Origin: Microbacterium sp. W4I20
Lineage (GTDB): Bacteria; Actinomycetota; Actinomycetes; Actinomycetales; Microbacteriaceae
Assembly (NCBI RefSeq): GCF_030816505.1
Contig: NZ_JAUSYB010000001.1
Coordinates: forward strand, 1,302,001 to 1,366,000
DNA length: 64,000 bases
Direction of reading: 5' to 3'
A program made the position numbers and the translations under genes. This document shows positions 46,130-54,478 of the stretch, in pieces; position 1 is the first letter of the stretch, and every line of letters begins with the position of its first letter. The notes under the pieces are model-generated. The model did no database searches. It had not been told where the DNA came from and saw nothing but the letters and a program-made list of their open reading frames with translations.

Positions 46130-47232
46130 GACGCCCTCCGCGGAACTCGAGGACCGATGCGGGTGACGATCTCGTAGTTGATCGTGCCCGCGGCATCCGC
46201 CCATTCCGCCGCCGAGGGGACGCCGAGTGTGGGGTCGCCGAACAGCACGACCTCGTCGCCGATCGAGACCGGGGTGTCGCCGACGTCGACCACGAACTGA
46301 TCCATCGCGATCCGGCCCACGTTCAGGAAGCGGCGCCCGGCTATCGAGACGGGGAGCCTTCCCGACGCGCTGCGCGGCACGCCGTCGGCGTAACCGAAGG
46401 GGACGAGCACCAGCGTCGCGTCGCGGTCGGTCCGGTGGTCGTAGCCGTAGGACACACCGGTGCCGGCGGGAACACGACGGACCGCCGCGACGGCTCCGCG
46501 CAGCGTCATCGCGGGGCGGAGGCCCAGCTCAGCGGACGAGCGGTCATCGAAGGGCGACAACCCGTAGAGCCCGATGCCGACGCGCACCGCGTCGAGCCGC
46601 GTCTCCGGCAGGTCGATGGCGGCGGCGGTGGCCGCGAGGTGACGGATCTCGGGGCGGATGCCGACGGCCGCCGCAGCCGCAACACCCTCGCCGAACTTCG
46701 CGAGTGCGGCCCGGTCGTCCTCGACCGATGTGTTCGACAGGTGACTGAACAGGCCGACGACGCGGAGCCGCCCGATGCGCTCGAGCCGCGCTGTCTCCGC
46801 GAGCACACGCCCCCAGTCAGCCGGGGCGATGCCGTTACGGGACAGACCGGTCTCGAACTTCAGGTGCACACCGACGGGGCGGTCCACAGCTGCCGCGGCC
46901 GCCGCCGCCTCGAGCTGGTCGAAGGAGGAGATGCCGACCTCGATGTCGTGCGCGGCCGCTTGTTCGAACCGCTCGCCCGGCGCATGCAGCCAGGCGAGGA
47001 TCGGCGCATGCACGCCTTGCCGGCGCAGCTCGAGCGCTTCAGGGATCTCGGCGACGCCGATCCTGGTCGCGCCGGCGGAGAGCGCGGCGACCGCGGCGGC
47101 CGCGGCACCGTGGCCGTAGCCGTTCGCCTTCACGACGGCGATCACCTCGACCCGGGTGAGTCGGCGGAAGTGGCGGACGTTGTCGGCGATGGCGTCGAGG
47201 TCGATGAGCGCTTCGCGGAACGGGGCGGTCAC
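46126..47232 (-). CDS. alr: Alanine racemase
   Basis: PLP enzyme making D-alanine for peptidoglycan, 368 residues. The PLP lysine is in VIAVVKANGYGHG (Lys near 35) and the second catalytic base Tyr in VSYGYDHRT; HLSNTSVEDD and GLYGLSPFDD are also typical. It overlaps acpS (start) and tsaE (stop) by four bases each. Confidence 0.95.
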   Translation of the reverse strand: MTAPFREALIDLDAIADNVRHFRRLTRVEVIAVVKANGYGHGAAAAAVAALSAGATRIGVAEIPEALELRRQGVHAPILAWLHAPGERFEQAAAHDIEVGISSFDQLEAAAAAAAVDRPVGVHLKFETGLSRNGIAPADWGRVLAETARLERIGRLRVVGLFSHLSNTSVEDDRAALAKFGEGVAAAAAVGIRPEIRHLAATAAAIDLPETRLDAVRVGIGLYGLSPFDDRSSAELGLRPAMTLRGAVAAVRRVPAGTGVSYGYDHRTDRDATLVLVPFGYADGVPRSASGRLPVSIAGRRFLNVGRIAMDQFVVDVGDTPVSIGDEVVLFGDPTLGVPSAAEWADAAGTINYEIVTRIGPRVPRRAS

Positions 47233-47588
47233 AGCGGTGCTCCTTCGGCGACGACGAAAGCCGCGGCGAGACCCGCGTCGTGGGTCAGGGTCAGGTGCAG
47301 GGTGAGGATGCCGCGGGCTTCGACCACCGCGGCGGTCGAGCCGGACAGCACGAAGTGCGGGCGACCCGAGGCTTCCGAGGCGACCTCGATCTCGGTCCAG
47401 TGCACATCGTCGGAGCCGCCGAGAGCCTTGATCAAGGCCTCTTTCGCCGCGTACCTGGCCGCCAGCGACGGCAGACGCAGCGTGCGCTCGGCCGGAGCGA
47501 AGAGCCGTTCGAGAAGCCGCGGGGTCCGCGTGATGGTCCGCTCGAACCGCGGGATGTCCACGAGGTCGATGCCGGTCCCGATGATCAT
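47229..47588 (-). CDS. acpS: Holo-[acyl-carrier-protein] synthase
   Basis: A 119-residue phosphopantetheinyl transferase that activates acyl carrier protein. IIGTGIDLVDIPRFER (Asp8 binds Mg) and AARYAAKEALIKALG are the two family motifs, and the end reads HLTLTHDAGLAAAFVV. A TAGGCT hexamer lies exactly six bases before the ATG at 47588, giving a leaderless first gene of acpS-alr-tsaE-regulator. Confidence 0.94.
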   Translation of the reverse strand: MIIGTGIDLVDIPRFERTITRTPRLLERLFAPAERTLRLPSLAARYAAKEALIKALGGSDDVHWTEIEVASEASGRPHFVLSGSTAAVVEARGILTLHLTLTHDAGLAAAFVVAEGAPL

Positions 47589-47594
47589 CCGCTC

Positions 47595-47600
47595 AGCCTA
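47595..47600 (-). promoter_or_regulatory. Leaderless -10 element of acpS
   Basis: TAGGCT on the minus strand, six bases before the ATG at 47588. Confidence 0.6.
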
Positions 47601-47693
47601 CCGAGCCAGGCGCGTAGGTTGAGCGATGCGTCTGCGCGTATCGAGTGTTCGGGAGCTCTCACGCCCTCTGCCCAAGAGAAGAAGGAGGTGGTC

Positions 47694-49541
47694 TTACTCG
47701 ACCGTGACCGACTTCGCGAGGTTGCGCGGCTGGTCGACGTCGAGACCCTTGGCGGTGGCGAGCGCCATCGCGAAGATCTGCAGCGGCACCACGGCGAGCA
47801 GCGGCTCGAACATCGCGCCGGCGAGCGGGATGTGGATGACCTCGTCGGCGAAGGGCAGCACCGCGGCGTCGCCCTCTTCGGCGATCACGATGACCCGGGC
47901 GCCGCGAGCGCGGATCTCCTGGATGTTCGAGACGACCTTGGAGTGCACGAGCGCCGAGTGACGAGGCGACGGCACCAGCACGAACACCGGCTGACCCGGC
48001 TCGATGAGCGCGATCGGTCCGTGCTTGAGCTCACCCGCGGCGAAGCCTTCGGCGTGGATGTAGGAGATCTCCTTGAGCTTGAGCGCACCCTCGAGCGCGA
48101 TCGGGTAGCCGACGTGACGGCCGAGGAAGAGCACCGAGCGGGTGTCGGCCATCCAGCCGGCGAGCTGCGTGACGTGCTCCTGCTCGCGCTCCAGGACGCT
48201 GGCGATCTTGTCGGGCAGCGACAGCAGCTCCTCGACGTCGGTCGACGCGTCCGCGACGGTACCCCGCACGCGACCCATGTGCAGGCCGAGCAGCAGCAGC
48301 GCGGTGATCTGCGCCGAGAACGCCTTGGTCGAGGCGACGGCGACCTCGGGGCCGGCATGGGTGTAGACGACGGCATCCGACTCGCGCGGGATGGTGGCGC
48401 CCTGCGTGTTGCAGACCGAGAGCGTGCGTGCGCCGCGCTCACGGGCGTACTTCACGGCCATGAGCGTGTCCATCGTCTCGCCCGACTGGCTGATCGAGAC
48501 GACGAGGGTGTCGGCGCCGATCACCGGGTCGCGGTACCGGAACTCGTGCGCGAGCTCGACGTCGACCGCGACGCGCGCCCACTGCTCGATCGCGTACTTG
48601 CCGACGAGGGCCGCATAGGAAGCCGTGCCGCAGGCCGTGATGATGACGCGGTTGATGCCGATGAAGAGCTCGTCGAGACCGTCGAGCTCGGGGATGACGA
48701 CCTGGCCGTCCTGGACGCGGCCGCGAATCGTGTTGGCCACGGCCTCGGGCTGCTCGGAGACCTCCTTGGCCATGAAGCTCGACCAGCCGCCCTTCTCGGC
48801 GGCGGCGGCATCCCACGACACGTCGAACGGCTCGGCCTCGACGGGCGCACCGAAGAAGTCGGTGACCGTGACGGCACCGGGCGTGATCGAGACGATCTGG
48901 TCCTGGCCGATCGAGAGTGCCTTGCGGGTGTACTCGATGAACGCGGCGACGTCGGATCCGAGGAAGTTCTCCCCCTCGCCGAGTCCGATCACGAGCGGCG
49001 AGTTGCGGCGGGCGCCGACGACGAGGCCCGGGTGGTCCTGGTGCATCGCGAGGAGCGTGAAGGCGCCTTCGAGGCGGTTCACGACGTTGCGGAACGCGAG
49101 CTGCAGGTCGCCGCCGTTGCCGGCGTACTCGCGACCGAGGAGGGCCGCGGCCACCTCGGTGTCGGTCTCGCTGCGGAACACGACGCCGTCGGCGAGGAGT
49201 TCGCCCCGCAGCGCGGAGAAGTTCTCGATGATGCCGTTGTGGATGACGGCGAGCTTGTCATCGTCGGCGAGGTGCGGGTGTGCGTTCACATCGGTCGGGC
49301 CGCCGTGGGTCGCCCAGCGCGTGTGCCCGATGCCGGTGGAGCCGTCGGGCAGCGGAGCGTCGGCGAGCGAGTCGCGCAGCATGGCGAGCTTGCCCGCCTT
49401 CTTGCGCATCCCGAGCGAGCCTTCGCCGTCGATGACGGCGACGCCCGCAGAGTCATACCCGCGGTACTCGAGGCGGGCGAGACCGGCGAGAAGGATGTCC
49501 TGGCTGGGGCGCGGGCCCACGTATCCGACGATTCCACACAT
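47694..49541 (-). CDS. glmS: Glutamine-fructose-6-phosphate aminotransferase (isomerising)
   Basis: Makes glucosamine-6-phosphate for peptidoglycan and other amino sugars. The 615-residue protein has the N-terminal glutaminase (MCGIVGYVGPR with nucleophile Cys2, THGGPTDVNAHPH) and two SIS domains (SISQSGETMDT, IHAEGFAAGELKHGP), ending PRNLAKSVTVE. There is no Shine-Dalgarno site; a TATCTT hexamer six bases before the ATG implies a leaderless mRNA, which also rules out a glmS ribozyme leader. Confidence 0.97.
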   Translation of the reverse strand: MCGIVGYVGPRPSQDILLAGLARLEYRGYDSAGVAVIDGEGSLGMRKKAGKLAMLRDSLADAPLPDGSTGIGHTRWATHGGPTDVNAHPHLADDDKLAVIHNGIIENFSALRGELLADGVVFRSETDTEVAAALLGREYAGNGGDLQLAFRNVVNRLEGAFTLLAMHQDHPGLVVGARRNSPLVIGLGEGENFLGSDVAAFIEYTRKALSIGQDQIVSITPGAVTVTDFFGAPVEAEPFDVSWDAAAAEKGGWSSFMAKEVSEQPEAVANTIRGRVQDGQVVIPELDGLDELFIGINRVIITACGTASYAALVGKYAIEQWARVAVDVELAHEFRYRDPVIGADTLVVSISQSGETMDTLMAVKYARERGARTLSVCNTQGATIPRESDAVVYTHAGPEVAVASTKAFSAQITALLLLGLHMGRVRGTVADASTDVEELLSLPDKIASVLEREQEHVTQLAGWMADTRSVLFLGRHVGYPIALEGALKLKEISYIHAEGFAAGELKHGPIALIEPGQPVFVLVPSPRHSALVHSKVVSNIQEIRARGARVIVIAEEGDAAVLPFADEVIHIPLAGAMFEPLLAVVPLQIFAMALATAKGLDVDQPRNLAKSVTVE

Positions 49542-49547
49542 GGTTCA

Positions 49548-49553
49548 AAGATA
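49548..49553 (-). promoter_or_regulatory. Leaderless -10 element of glmS
   Basis: TATCTT on the minus strand, six bases before the ATG at 49541. Confidence 0.55.
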
Positions 49554-49597
49554 AGCGCGAACTTTTGCGAGTCGTCCGAACAATATGTCCTGGTGGT

Positions 49598-49654
49598 TCC
49601 CGTGGCACTTCTCGCGGGTTCAGCGGCCACGAACCCGCACGAAATGCCACGGGA
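49598..49654. repeat. Long imperfect inverted repeat between coaA and glmS
   Basis: Arms 49598-49621 and 49631-49654 (24 bases, three mismatches, nine-base loop) can form a strong hairpin after coaA and upstream of the glmS promoter. It may end coaA transcription, although no T-run follows. Confidence 0.65.
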
Positions 49655-49713
49655 GCAGAGGAGCGGATGCCCGGATCAGCAGAGCGGATGCCGGGAGCAG
49701 AGGGGCGGATGCC
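49651..49713. repeat. Three-copy tandem repeat, period 21
   Basis: Units at 49651-49671, 49672-49692 and 49693-49713 follow the pattern GGGAGCAGAGGRGCGGATGCC, the middle copy being the most diverged. They lie directly after the coaA stop codon and each ends in GCGGATGCC. Confidence 0.75.
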
Positions 49714-49719
49714 GAGACG

Positions 49720-50664
49720 TCAGAGCTTGCGGAGGAGGACGGATTCGACCGTATGGTCGACGCCCTTGTTCAGGACCAGCCTTGCGCGATGCTTGGTCGG
49801 CATCACGTTCTCGACGAGGTTCGGCATGTTGATCTCGTTCCAGTATCCGAGCGCCGTCGTGATCGCCTCCTCGTCGGTCAGATGCGCGAAGACGTTGAAG
49901 TAGGACGACGGATTGCTGAACGCCCCCTGGCGGAGCGCGAGGAACCGATCGACGTACCACTTCTCGATATGCGCGGTGTCGGCGTCGACGAAGATCGAGA
50001 AGTCGAACAGATCGCTGACTGCCACGTCGTTCGGCGCAGGCGGCGGCTGCAGCACGTTCAGCCCCTCCACGATGACGACGTCGGGACGGCGCACCACGAC
50101 GTGCGCGTCGGGGACGATGTCGTAGCGCATGTGCGAGTAGAAGGGAGCGCGCACCTCGGGGGCGCCGCTCTTGACCTCGGTGAGGAACTCGAGGAGCGCG
50201 CGGCGATCGTACGACTCGGGGAAGCCCTTGCGCTCCATCAGCCCGCGGCGTTCGAGCTCGGCGTTGGGATAGAGGAACCCGTCGGTGGTCACCAGCTCCA
50301 CCCGAGGCGTGCCCGGCCACCGGCTCATCAACTCGCGCAGCAGCCTGGCGATCGTCGACTTGCCGACCGCAACGGAGCCTGCGACGCCGACCACGAACGG
50401 GGTGGTGGTGTCGTCCTCCTGCAGGAACGACGAGGTCGCCGCCCCCAGGCGCTTGGTCGAGGTCGCGTAGAGGCTGAGCAGGCGGCTCAGCGGGAGGTAC
50501 ACCTCGCGCACCTCGGTCATGCTCAGCCGGTCGCCGATGCCGCGGACCTCGACGACCTCGGTCTCGCTGAGCGGCTGGTCCATGCCTGCGGCGAGTCGCG
50601 CCCACTCCGCGCGCCCGATCTCGCGGTACGGAGACAGCGGCGGCGTGGAGTCGACGATGGTCAC
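49720..50664 (-). CDS. coaA: Pantothenate kinase, type I
   Basis: First step of coenzyme A synthesis. The 314-residue protein shows the P-loop VGVAGSVAVGKSTIARLL, VTTDGFLYPN, KGFPESYDRRALLEFL and IVEGLNVLQ. The GTG at 50664 has TACGAT six bases upstream, pointing to a leaderless mRNA; the long open frame further upstream is only the shadow of ppx. It is divergent from ppx with start codons 36 bases apart. Confidence 0.95.
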   Translation of the reverse strand: MTIVDSTPPLSPYREIGRAEWARLAAGMDQPLSETEVVEVRGIGDRLSMTEVREVYLPLSRLLSLYATSTKRLGAATSSFLQEDDTTTPFVVGVAGSVAVGKSTIARLLRELMSRWPGTPRVELVTTDGFLYPNAELERRGLMERKGFPESYDRRALLEFLTEVKSGAPEVRAPFYSHMRYDIVPDAHVVVRRPDVVIVEGLNVLQPPPAPNDVAVSDLFDFSIFVDADTAHIEKWYVDRFLALRQGAFSNPSSYFNVFAHLTDEEAITTALGYWNEINMPNLVENVMPTKHRARLVLNKGVDHTVESVLLRKL

Positions 50665-50670
50665 CCGTCC

Positions 50671-50676
50671 ATCGTA
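50671..50676 (-). promoter_or_regulatory. Leaderless -10 element of coaA
   Basis: TACGAT on the minus strand, six bases before the GTG at 50664. Confidence 0.55.
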
Positions 50677-50688
50677 TCGGGGCACGAG

Positions 50689-50694
50689 TAGTCT
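50689..50694 (+). promoter_or_regulatory. Leaderless -10 element of ppx
   Basis: TAGTCT six bases before the GTG at 50701. It lies only 12 bases from the coaA hexamer, so the two promoters overlap and can hardly fire together. Confidence 0.55.
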
Positions 50695-50700
50695 CTTCCC

Positions 50701-51645
50701 GTGCGCCTCGGAGTCCTCGACATCGGTTCCAACACCGTCCATATGCTCGCAGCCGACGTCCGCCCCGGCGGCCGGCCGCTCGCCAAGACGAGCGATCGGA
50801 CGGTGCTGCGCCTCATGCGCTACCTCACCCCCGACGGCTCGATCTCCGAAGAGGGAGTCGTTGCCCTGGAATCGGCGGTCGCGCAGGCCCGCCGCGTCGC
50901 CGAGACCGAGAAGGTCGACGAGCTGCTCGCCACGGCCACGAGCGCGGTGCGCGACGCCCGCAACGGCGCCGAGGTGATCGAGCGCATCGAGACCGCGCTG
51001 GGACAGCCGCTGCAGGTGCTCGACGGCGAGACCGAGGCCGAGCTGACGTTCCTCGCCGTACGGCGCTGGTTCGGCTGGTCGGCCGGTCAGCTGCTGCTGC
51101 TCGACATCGGGGGCGGCTCGCTCGAGATCGCCGCCGGCGGGGAGGAGCTGCCGGACGCCGCAGCATCCGTCCCCCTGGGCGCCGGACGCATGACGGTGCA
51201 GTTCCTGCCGAACGATCCGCCGGGCGAGGACGACGTCGAACGGCTGCGCGCGCACGCCAAGAAGACCCTCTCCGGGGTGCTGCCGCGGTTCATCGGGCTC
51301 CCCCGGCCCGATCACGTGGTGGGCTCCTCGAAGGCGATCCGGTCGCTGGCCCGACTGGTCGGGTACCCGGCTCCCGGCTGGTCGGGAACCGACCGGATGC
51401 TGCTGCCGCGAGCCTCACTGGGGTCGTGGATCCCGCGGCTCGCGCGCCTGCCGGCATCCGCTCGTCAGGAGCTCCCCGGAATCACTCCGGACCGGACCTT
51501 CCAGATCGTCGCGGCAGCGGTCTCCCTGCACAGCGCCATGACCGCGCTCGACATCGACGAGCTCGAGGTCTCGCCCTGGGCTCTACGCGAGGGAGTGCTG
51601 CTGCGCTACATCGAGCAGCTCAACTGGAGCGGTGCGCGAAGCTGA
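50701..51645 (+). CDS. ppx: Ppx/GppA-family exopolyphosphatase
   Basis: A 314-residue ASKHA-fold phosphatase acting on polyphosphate and/or pppGpp. LGVLDIGSNTVHMLAAD opens the phosphate loop, TSAVRDARNG follows, and LLLDIGGGSLEIAAGG is the second phosphate motif. It has the short actinobacterial form without the C-terminal HD domain. Confidence 0.9.
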   Translation: MRLGVLDIGSNTVHMLAADVRPGGRPLAKTSDRTVLRLMRYLTPDGSISEEGVVALESAVAQARRVAETEKVDELLATATSAVRDARNGAEVIERIETALGQPLQVLDGETEAELTFLAVRRWFGWSAGQLLLLDIGGGSLEIAAGGEELPDAAASVPLGAGRMTVQFLPNDPPGEDDVERLRAHAKKTLSGVLPRFIGLPRPDHVVGSSKAIRSLARLVGYPAPGWSGTDRMLLPRASLGSWIPRLARLPASARQELPGITPDRTFQIVAAAVSLHSAMTALDIDELEVSPWALREGVLLRYIEQLNWSGARS

Positions 51646-51668
51646 GAGCCGCGGTCGGCAGGTCTGGC

Positions 51669-51674
51669 TAGCAT
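51669..51674 (+). promoter_or_regulatory. Leaderless -10 element of the VanZ-like gene
   Basis: TAGCAT six bases before the ATG at 51681. Confidence 0.55.
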
Positions 51675-51680
51675 GACGGC

Positions 51681-52172
51681 ATGCCCCCCGCCCCCGCCGC
51701 CACCCGCACTCTGCTGCGGCCGGTGGTCGCGAAGGTGCTCCTCGCCGGGTACCTGCTGTTCGTCGGGTTCACGGTGTGGCTGCCAGCAGTCGTCTCGGCG
51801 AAGGTGACCGGCCTCGTCGGCCTCCTCGCGCGGTGGGTGGCTGCAGCGGGCATCGCCTCGTACCAGTCGAGCGCGGTGGTGCTGGAGTATCTGGCGAACG
51901 TCGCTCTCTTCGTCCCGATCGGAGCGCTGCTCCTGTTCGCGTGGCCGCGCCTGCGGCTGTGGCAGGTCGTGCTGATCGGGGCGCTCCTGAGCGGGTTGAT
52001 CGAGACGGTCCAGGGGCTCATGCCCTCGAGGTACCCGACGATCTCCGACGTCATGGCCAACACCCTCGGCACGCTGATCGGCGGGGCGATCATCGCGGCC
52101 TTCCTGACCTGGTGGCGGCCTGCCGGCGGGCGTCGAGCCGTAGGCTGGTGGCGTGAACTCCCCCCGCGATGA
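51681..52172 (+). CDS. VanZ-like membrane protein
   Basis: A 163-residue protein with about four helices. The segment LEYLANVALFVPIGALLLF and the later LIETVQGLMPSRYPTISDVMANTLGTLIG are the conserved core of the VanZ family (NxxLFxPxG; E-x-xQ; R-x-xxxxDxxxNxxG). VanZ gives low teicoplanin resistance in enterococci, but the family is broad and the role here is unknown. The gene's end overlaps the phosphatase gene by 20 bases. Confidence 0.85.
   Translation: MPPAPAATRTLLRPVVAKVLLAGYLLFVGFTVWLPAVVSAKVTGLVGLLARWVAAAGIASYQSSAVVLEYLANVALFVPIGALLLFAWPRLRLWQVVLIGALLSGLIETVQGLMPSRYPTISDVMANTLGTLIGGAIIAAFLTWWRPAGGRRAVGWWRELPPR
52141..52146 (+). promoter_or_regulatory. Leaderless -10 element of the tyrosine-phosphatase gene
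   Basis: TAGGCT six bases before the GTG at 52153, inside the end of the VanZ-like gene. Confidence 0.55.
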
Positions 52173-52926
52173 CGGACCTCCCCCCGGTGTGAGCCGCCGG
52201 GAGTGGCGCAAGATGCAGCAGTCCGCCGCCGAACCGGCCGCTCCCGCTGCCGAGCCGCCCCACGACACCCGGGATAGCGGTCACATCTCACTGCCCGACT
52301 TCCTCGGCGGCGACCCCAGCCCCGCCGCTCCCGCGGCCGCTCTGACGATCCTCACCGTGTGCACCGGGAACATCTGCCGCTCTCCTCTCGCCGAGGTCCT
52401 CCTGCGCGCCCGATTGGAGTCGCTCGGGGTCCGCGTGCACAGCGCGGGCACGCACGCCCTCGTCGGTCACGGCATGCCGGAGCCCGCCCTCGAGCTCGCT
52501 GCCCAGGCGGGTGCTGATCCGTCGACGGCGGCCGCGCATCTGGCCCGGTACCTGGTGGAGCCGCTTCTCGCTGACGCCGACCTGGTGCTCACCATGGCCC
52601 GTGAGCACCGCTCCCACGTGGTCAAGATGATGCCGAACAGGTTGCGGCGAACCTTCACGGTGCGGGAGTTCGCGCGACTCGCATCGACGCTGAGCACGGA
52701 AGCTGCCCGCGCGGCCGCCGACGCCGCCGGCGAGAATCCTCAGGACCGTTTCGCCGCGGTGCTGCGCGCGGTCGCCGAACAGCGCGGGCTGACCCAGGGC
52801 GTGGCCGAAGACGACGACGTGGTCGACCCGTACCGGCGCTCTCGCGAGACCTACGCCCGTTCCGCCGGCCAGCTGGTCCCCGCGCTCGACGAGGTCGAAC
52901 GGATCGTCCGCGCCGCACTCACCTGA
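52153..52926 (+). CDS. Low-molecular-weight protein tyrosine phosphatase (Wzb type)
   Basis: A 257-residue phosphatase, expected to dephosphorylate the tyrosine kinase encoded next. The active loop is VCTGNICRSP (nucleophile Cys70, Arg76) and the general acid Asp lies in VVDPYRRS near the C-terminus. It is longer than the usual 150-180 residues, with a 60-residue Pro/Ala-rich N-terminal tail and an insertion around 180-220. The GTG start has TAGGCT six bases upstream. Confidence 0.9.
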   Translation: MNSPRDDGPPPGVSRREWRKMQQSAAEPAAPAAEPPHDTRDSGHISLPDFLGGDPSPAAPAAALTILTVCTGNICRSPLAEVLLRARLESLGVRVHSAGTHALVGHGMPEPALELAAQAGADPSTAAAHLARYLVEPLLADADLVLTMAREHRSHVVKMMPNRLRRTFTVREFARLASTLSTEAARAAADAAGENPQDRFAAVLRAVAEQRGLTQGVAEDDDVVDPYRRSRETYARSAGQLVPALDEVERIVRAALT

Positions 52927-52978
52927 GCCGCGCCTGCCCACGTGTGAGGGGCGTTCACCGTATGCTCGTTGTCGTATC

Positions 52979-53005
52979 TGCATCCCGAGTTCCCCACGGG
53001 ATGCA
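52979..53005 (+). promoter_or_regulatory. Leader hairpin of the tyrosine-kinase gene
   Basis: A perfect nine-base inverted repeat (TGCATCCCG and its complement, nine-base loop) ends just before the ribosome-binding site GAGGGGA (from 53007). A TATGCT at 52961-52966 could be the -10, putting the hairpin at the 5' end of the mRNA. Confidence 0.5.
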
Positions 53006-53020
53006 TGAGGGGATAAAGAG

Positions 53021-54478
53021 TTGGAACTCAGAGACTACGTGCGCATCCTGCGCGCGCACTGGATCGTGATCATCGTCGCCACGATCGTCGGAGCCGCGGC
53101 CGCTTTCGGCTGGAGCAGCCTTCAGCCCCGCGTGTACGCCGCCGACACCACCGGGATCGTCACCGCGGTCGGCGGCGACGGAACGAGCGGCAGTGCGCTG
53201 GTGGGCAACCAGCTCGCCCAGAGCCGGGTGAAGTCGTACCTCAACCTCGGATCGTGGCGCGCCGTGGCGGAGCACGCGATCGAGGAGCTCGGCATCGACG
53301 CCTCCCCCGATGTGCTCGTGAATCGCGTCTCTGTGACGAACCCCGTCGACACGACCGCCCTGAAGGTGACCGCCACCGGTTCCACTCCTGAATCGGCGCA
53401 GGCGCTCGCCCAGGCGTGGCTCGACGGAATGGCCATCGAGATCGAGAAGCTCGAGGGCGGAACCGCCGAGACCCCGGCGGCCATCTCGCTGATGGTGGGC
53501 GACTCGGCCAGGCTTCCTTCCGCTCCGTCTTCGCCGAACACACGGCTCAACGTGATCATCGGCGCTCTCGCCGGGCTCGCCCTCGGGCTCGTATACGCCT
53601 TCGTGCGGCACACGTTCGACCGACGCGTGCGTCATCCTCGCGACATCGAGCGGGAGACCGGCGTCTCGGTGATCGGCACGCTGCCGCTCGAGAAGTCGAT
53701 GGCCGACGAACGTCAGGTGATCGACTTCTCGCTGGAGTCGCAGCACGGCGTCTCTCACCACACCATCGAGGCGATGCGCGAGCTGCGCACGAACCTGCAG
53801 TTCATCGACGTGGACAACCCGCCACGGGTCATCGTGGTGACGAGTTCCGTGCCCGGCGACGGCAAGTCGACCGTGTCGGTGAACCTCGCGTCGAGTCTCG
53901 CCGCAGCCGGGCAGTGGGCGATCCTGATCGACTGCGACCTGCGTCGTCCGGTCATCGCCGACATCTTCGGCATGTCCCGCGATGTGGGACTCACCGATGT
54001 CCTCGCCGGCCGGGCCGACCTGCAGGACGTGGCTCACCGTCCGTCACGCGACGTTCCGCTGGCCGTCGTGGGCGCCGGGCGCATCCCGCCGAACCCGAGC
54101 GAGCTGCTCGGGTCGCACCGTATGCGCGATTTCCTCGCCGAGATCAGCAAGTCGGCGATCGTGATCCTCGACTCTCCGCCGGTGCTGCCGGTGACGGATG
54201 CCGCCGTCCTCGCCGCCGGCGCCGACGGTGTGCTGATCGTCGTCTCGTCGGGCAAGACCACCTTCGACATGCTGCAGCGCGCGATCGACAACATCACCCG
54301 CACCACGGGTCGCGTGCTCGGCGTCGTCCTGAACCGTGTGCCCCGCAAGGGCGCCGAATCCGCGTACTACGGCCGCGAGTACTACGGCGCCTACGAGCGG
54401 TACGCGCAGAAGGACGACGAGGGCGATTCCGAGGATGAGACGCCCGGCGTGCGCCGTCGGGGAGCCGCTCAGGTCTGA
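53021..54478 (+). CDS. Wzz/CpsD-type tyrosine autokinase for polysaccharide synthesis
   Basis: A 485-residue fusion of a chain-length (Wzz) part with two membrane helices (about 15-35 and 170-190) and a cytosolic BY-kinase. Kinase motifs: Walker A SSVPGDGKSTVSVNLA, Walker A' ILIDCDLRRP, Walker B VILDSPPVLPVTDA. The C-terminus carries the tyrosine cluster YYGREYYGAYERYAQ that is autophosphorylated. The start is TTG at 53021 after GAGGGG. With the phosphatase just upstream it forms the usual control pair for exopolysaccharide export. Confidence 0.93.
   Translation: MELRDYVRILRAHWIVIIVATIVGAAAAFGWSSLQPRVYAADTTGIVTAVGGDGTSGSALVGNQLAQSRVKSYLNLGSWRAVAEHAIEELGIDASPDVLVNRVSVTNPVDTTALKVTATGSTPESAQALAQAWLDGMAIEIEKLEGGTAETPAAISLMVGDSARLPSAPSSPNTRLNVIIGALAGLALGLVYAFVRHTFDRRVRHPRDIERETGVSVIGTLPLEKSMADERQVIDFSLESQHGVSHHTIEAMRELRTNLQFIDVDNPPRVIVVTSSVPGDGKSTVSVNLASSLAAAGQWAILIDCDLRRPVIADIFGMSRDVGLTDVLAGRADLQDVAHRPSRDVPLAVVGAGRIPPNPSELLGSHRMRDFLAEISKSAIVILDSPPVLPVTDAAVLAAGADGVLIVVSSGKTTFDMLQRAIDNITRTTGRVLGVVLNRVPRKGAESAYYGREYYGAYERYAQKDDEGDSEDETPGVRRRGAAQV

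Noticed and set aside
49651..49713. A short CRISPR-like array.
   Set aside because: The repeats abut without spacers, there are only three, and no cas genes are near.
49542..49719. A glmS ribozyme in the glmS upstream region.
   Set aside because: Known from Firmicutes-type leaders; here the -10 lies six bases before the ATG, leaving no leader, and no ribozyme core was seen.
47280..49832. Long plus-strand frame over glmS and acpS.
   Set aside because: Antisense shadow of well-conserved genes.
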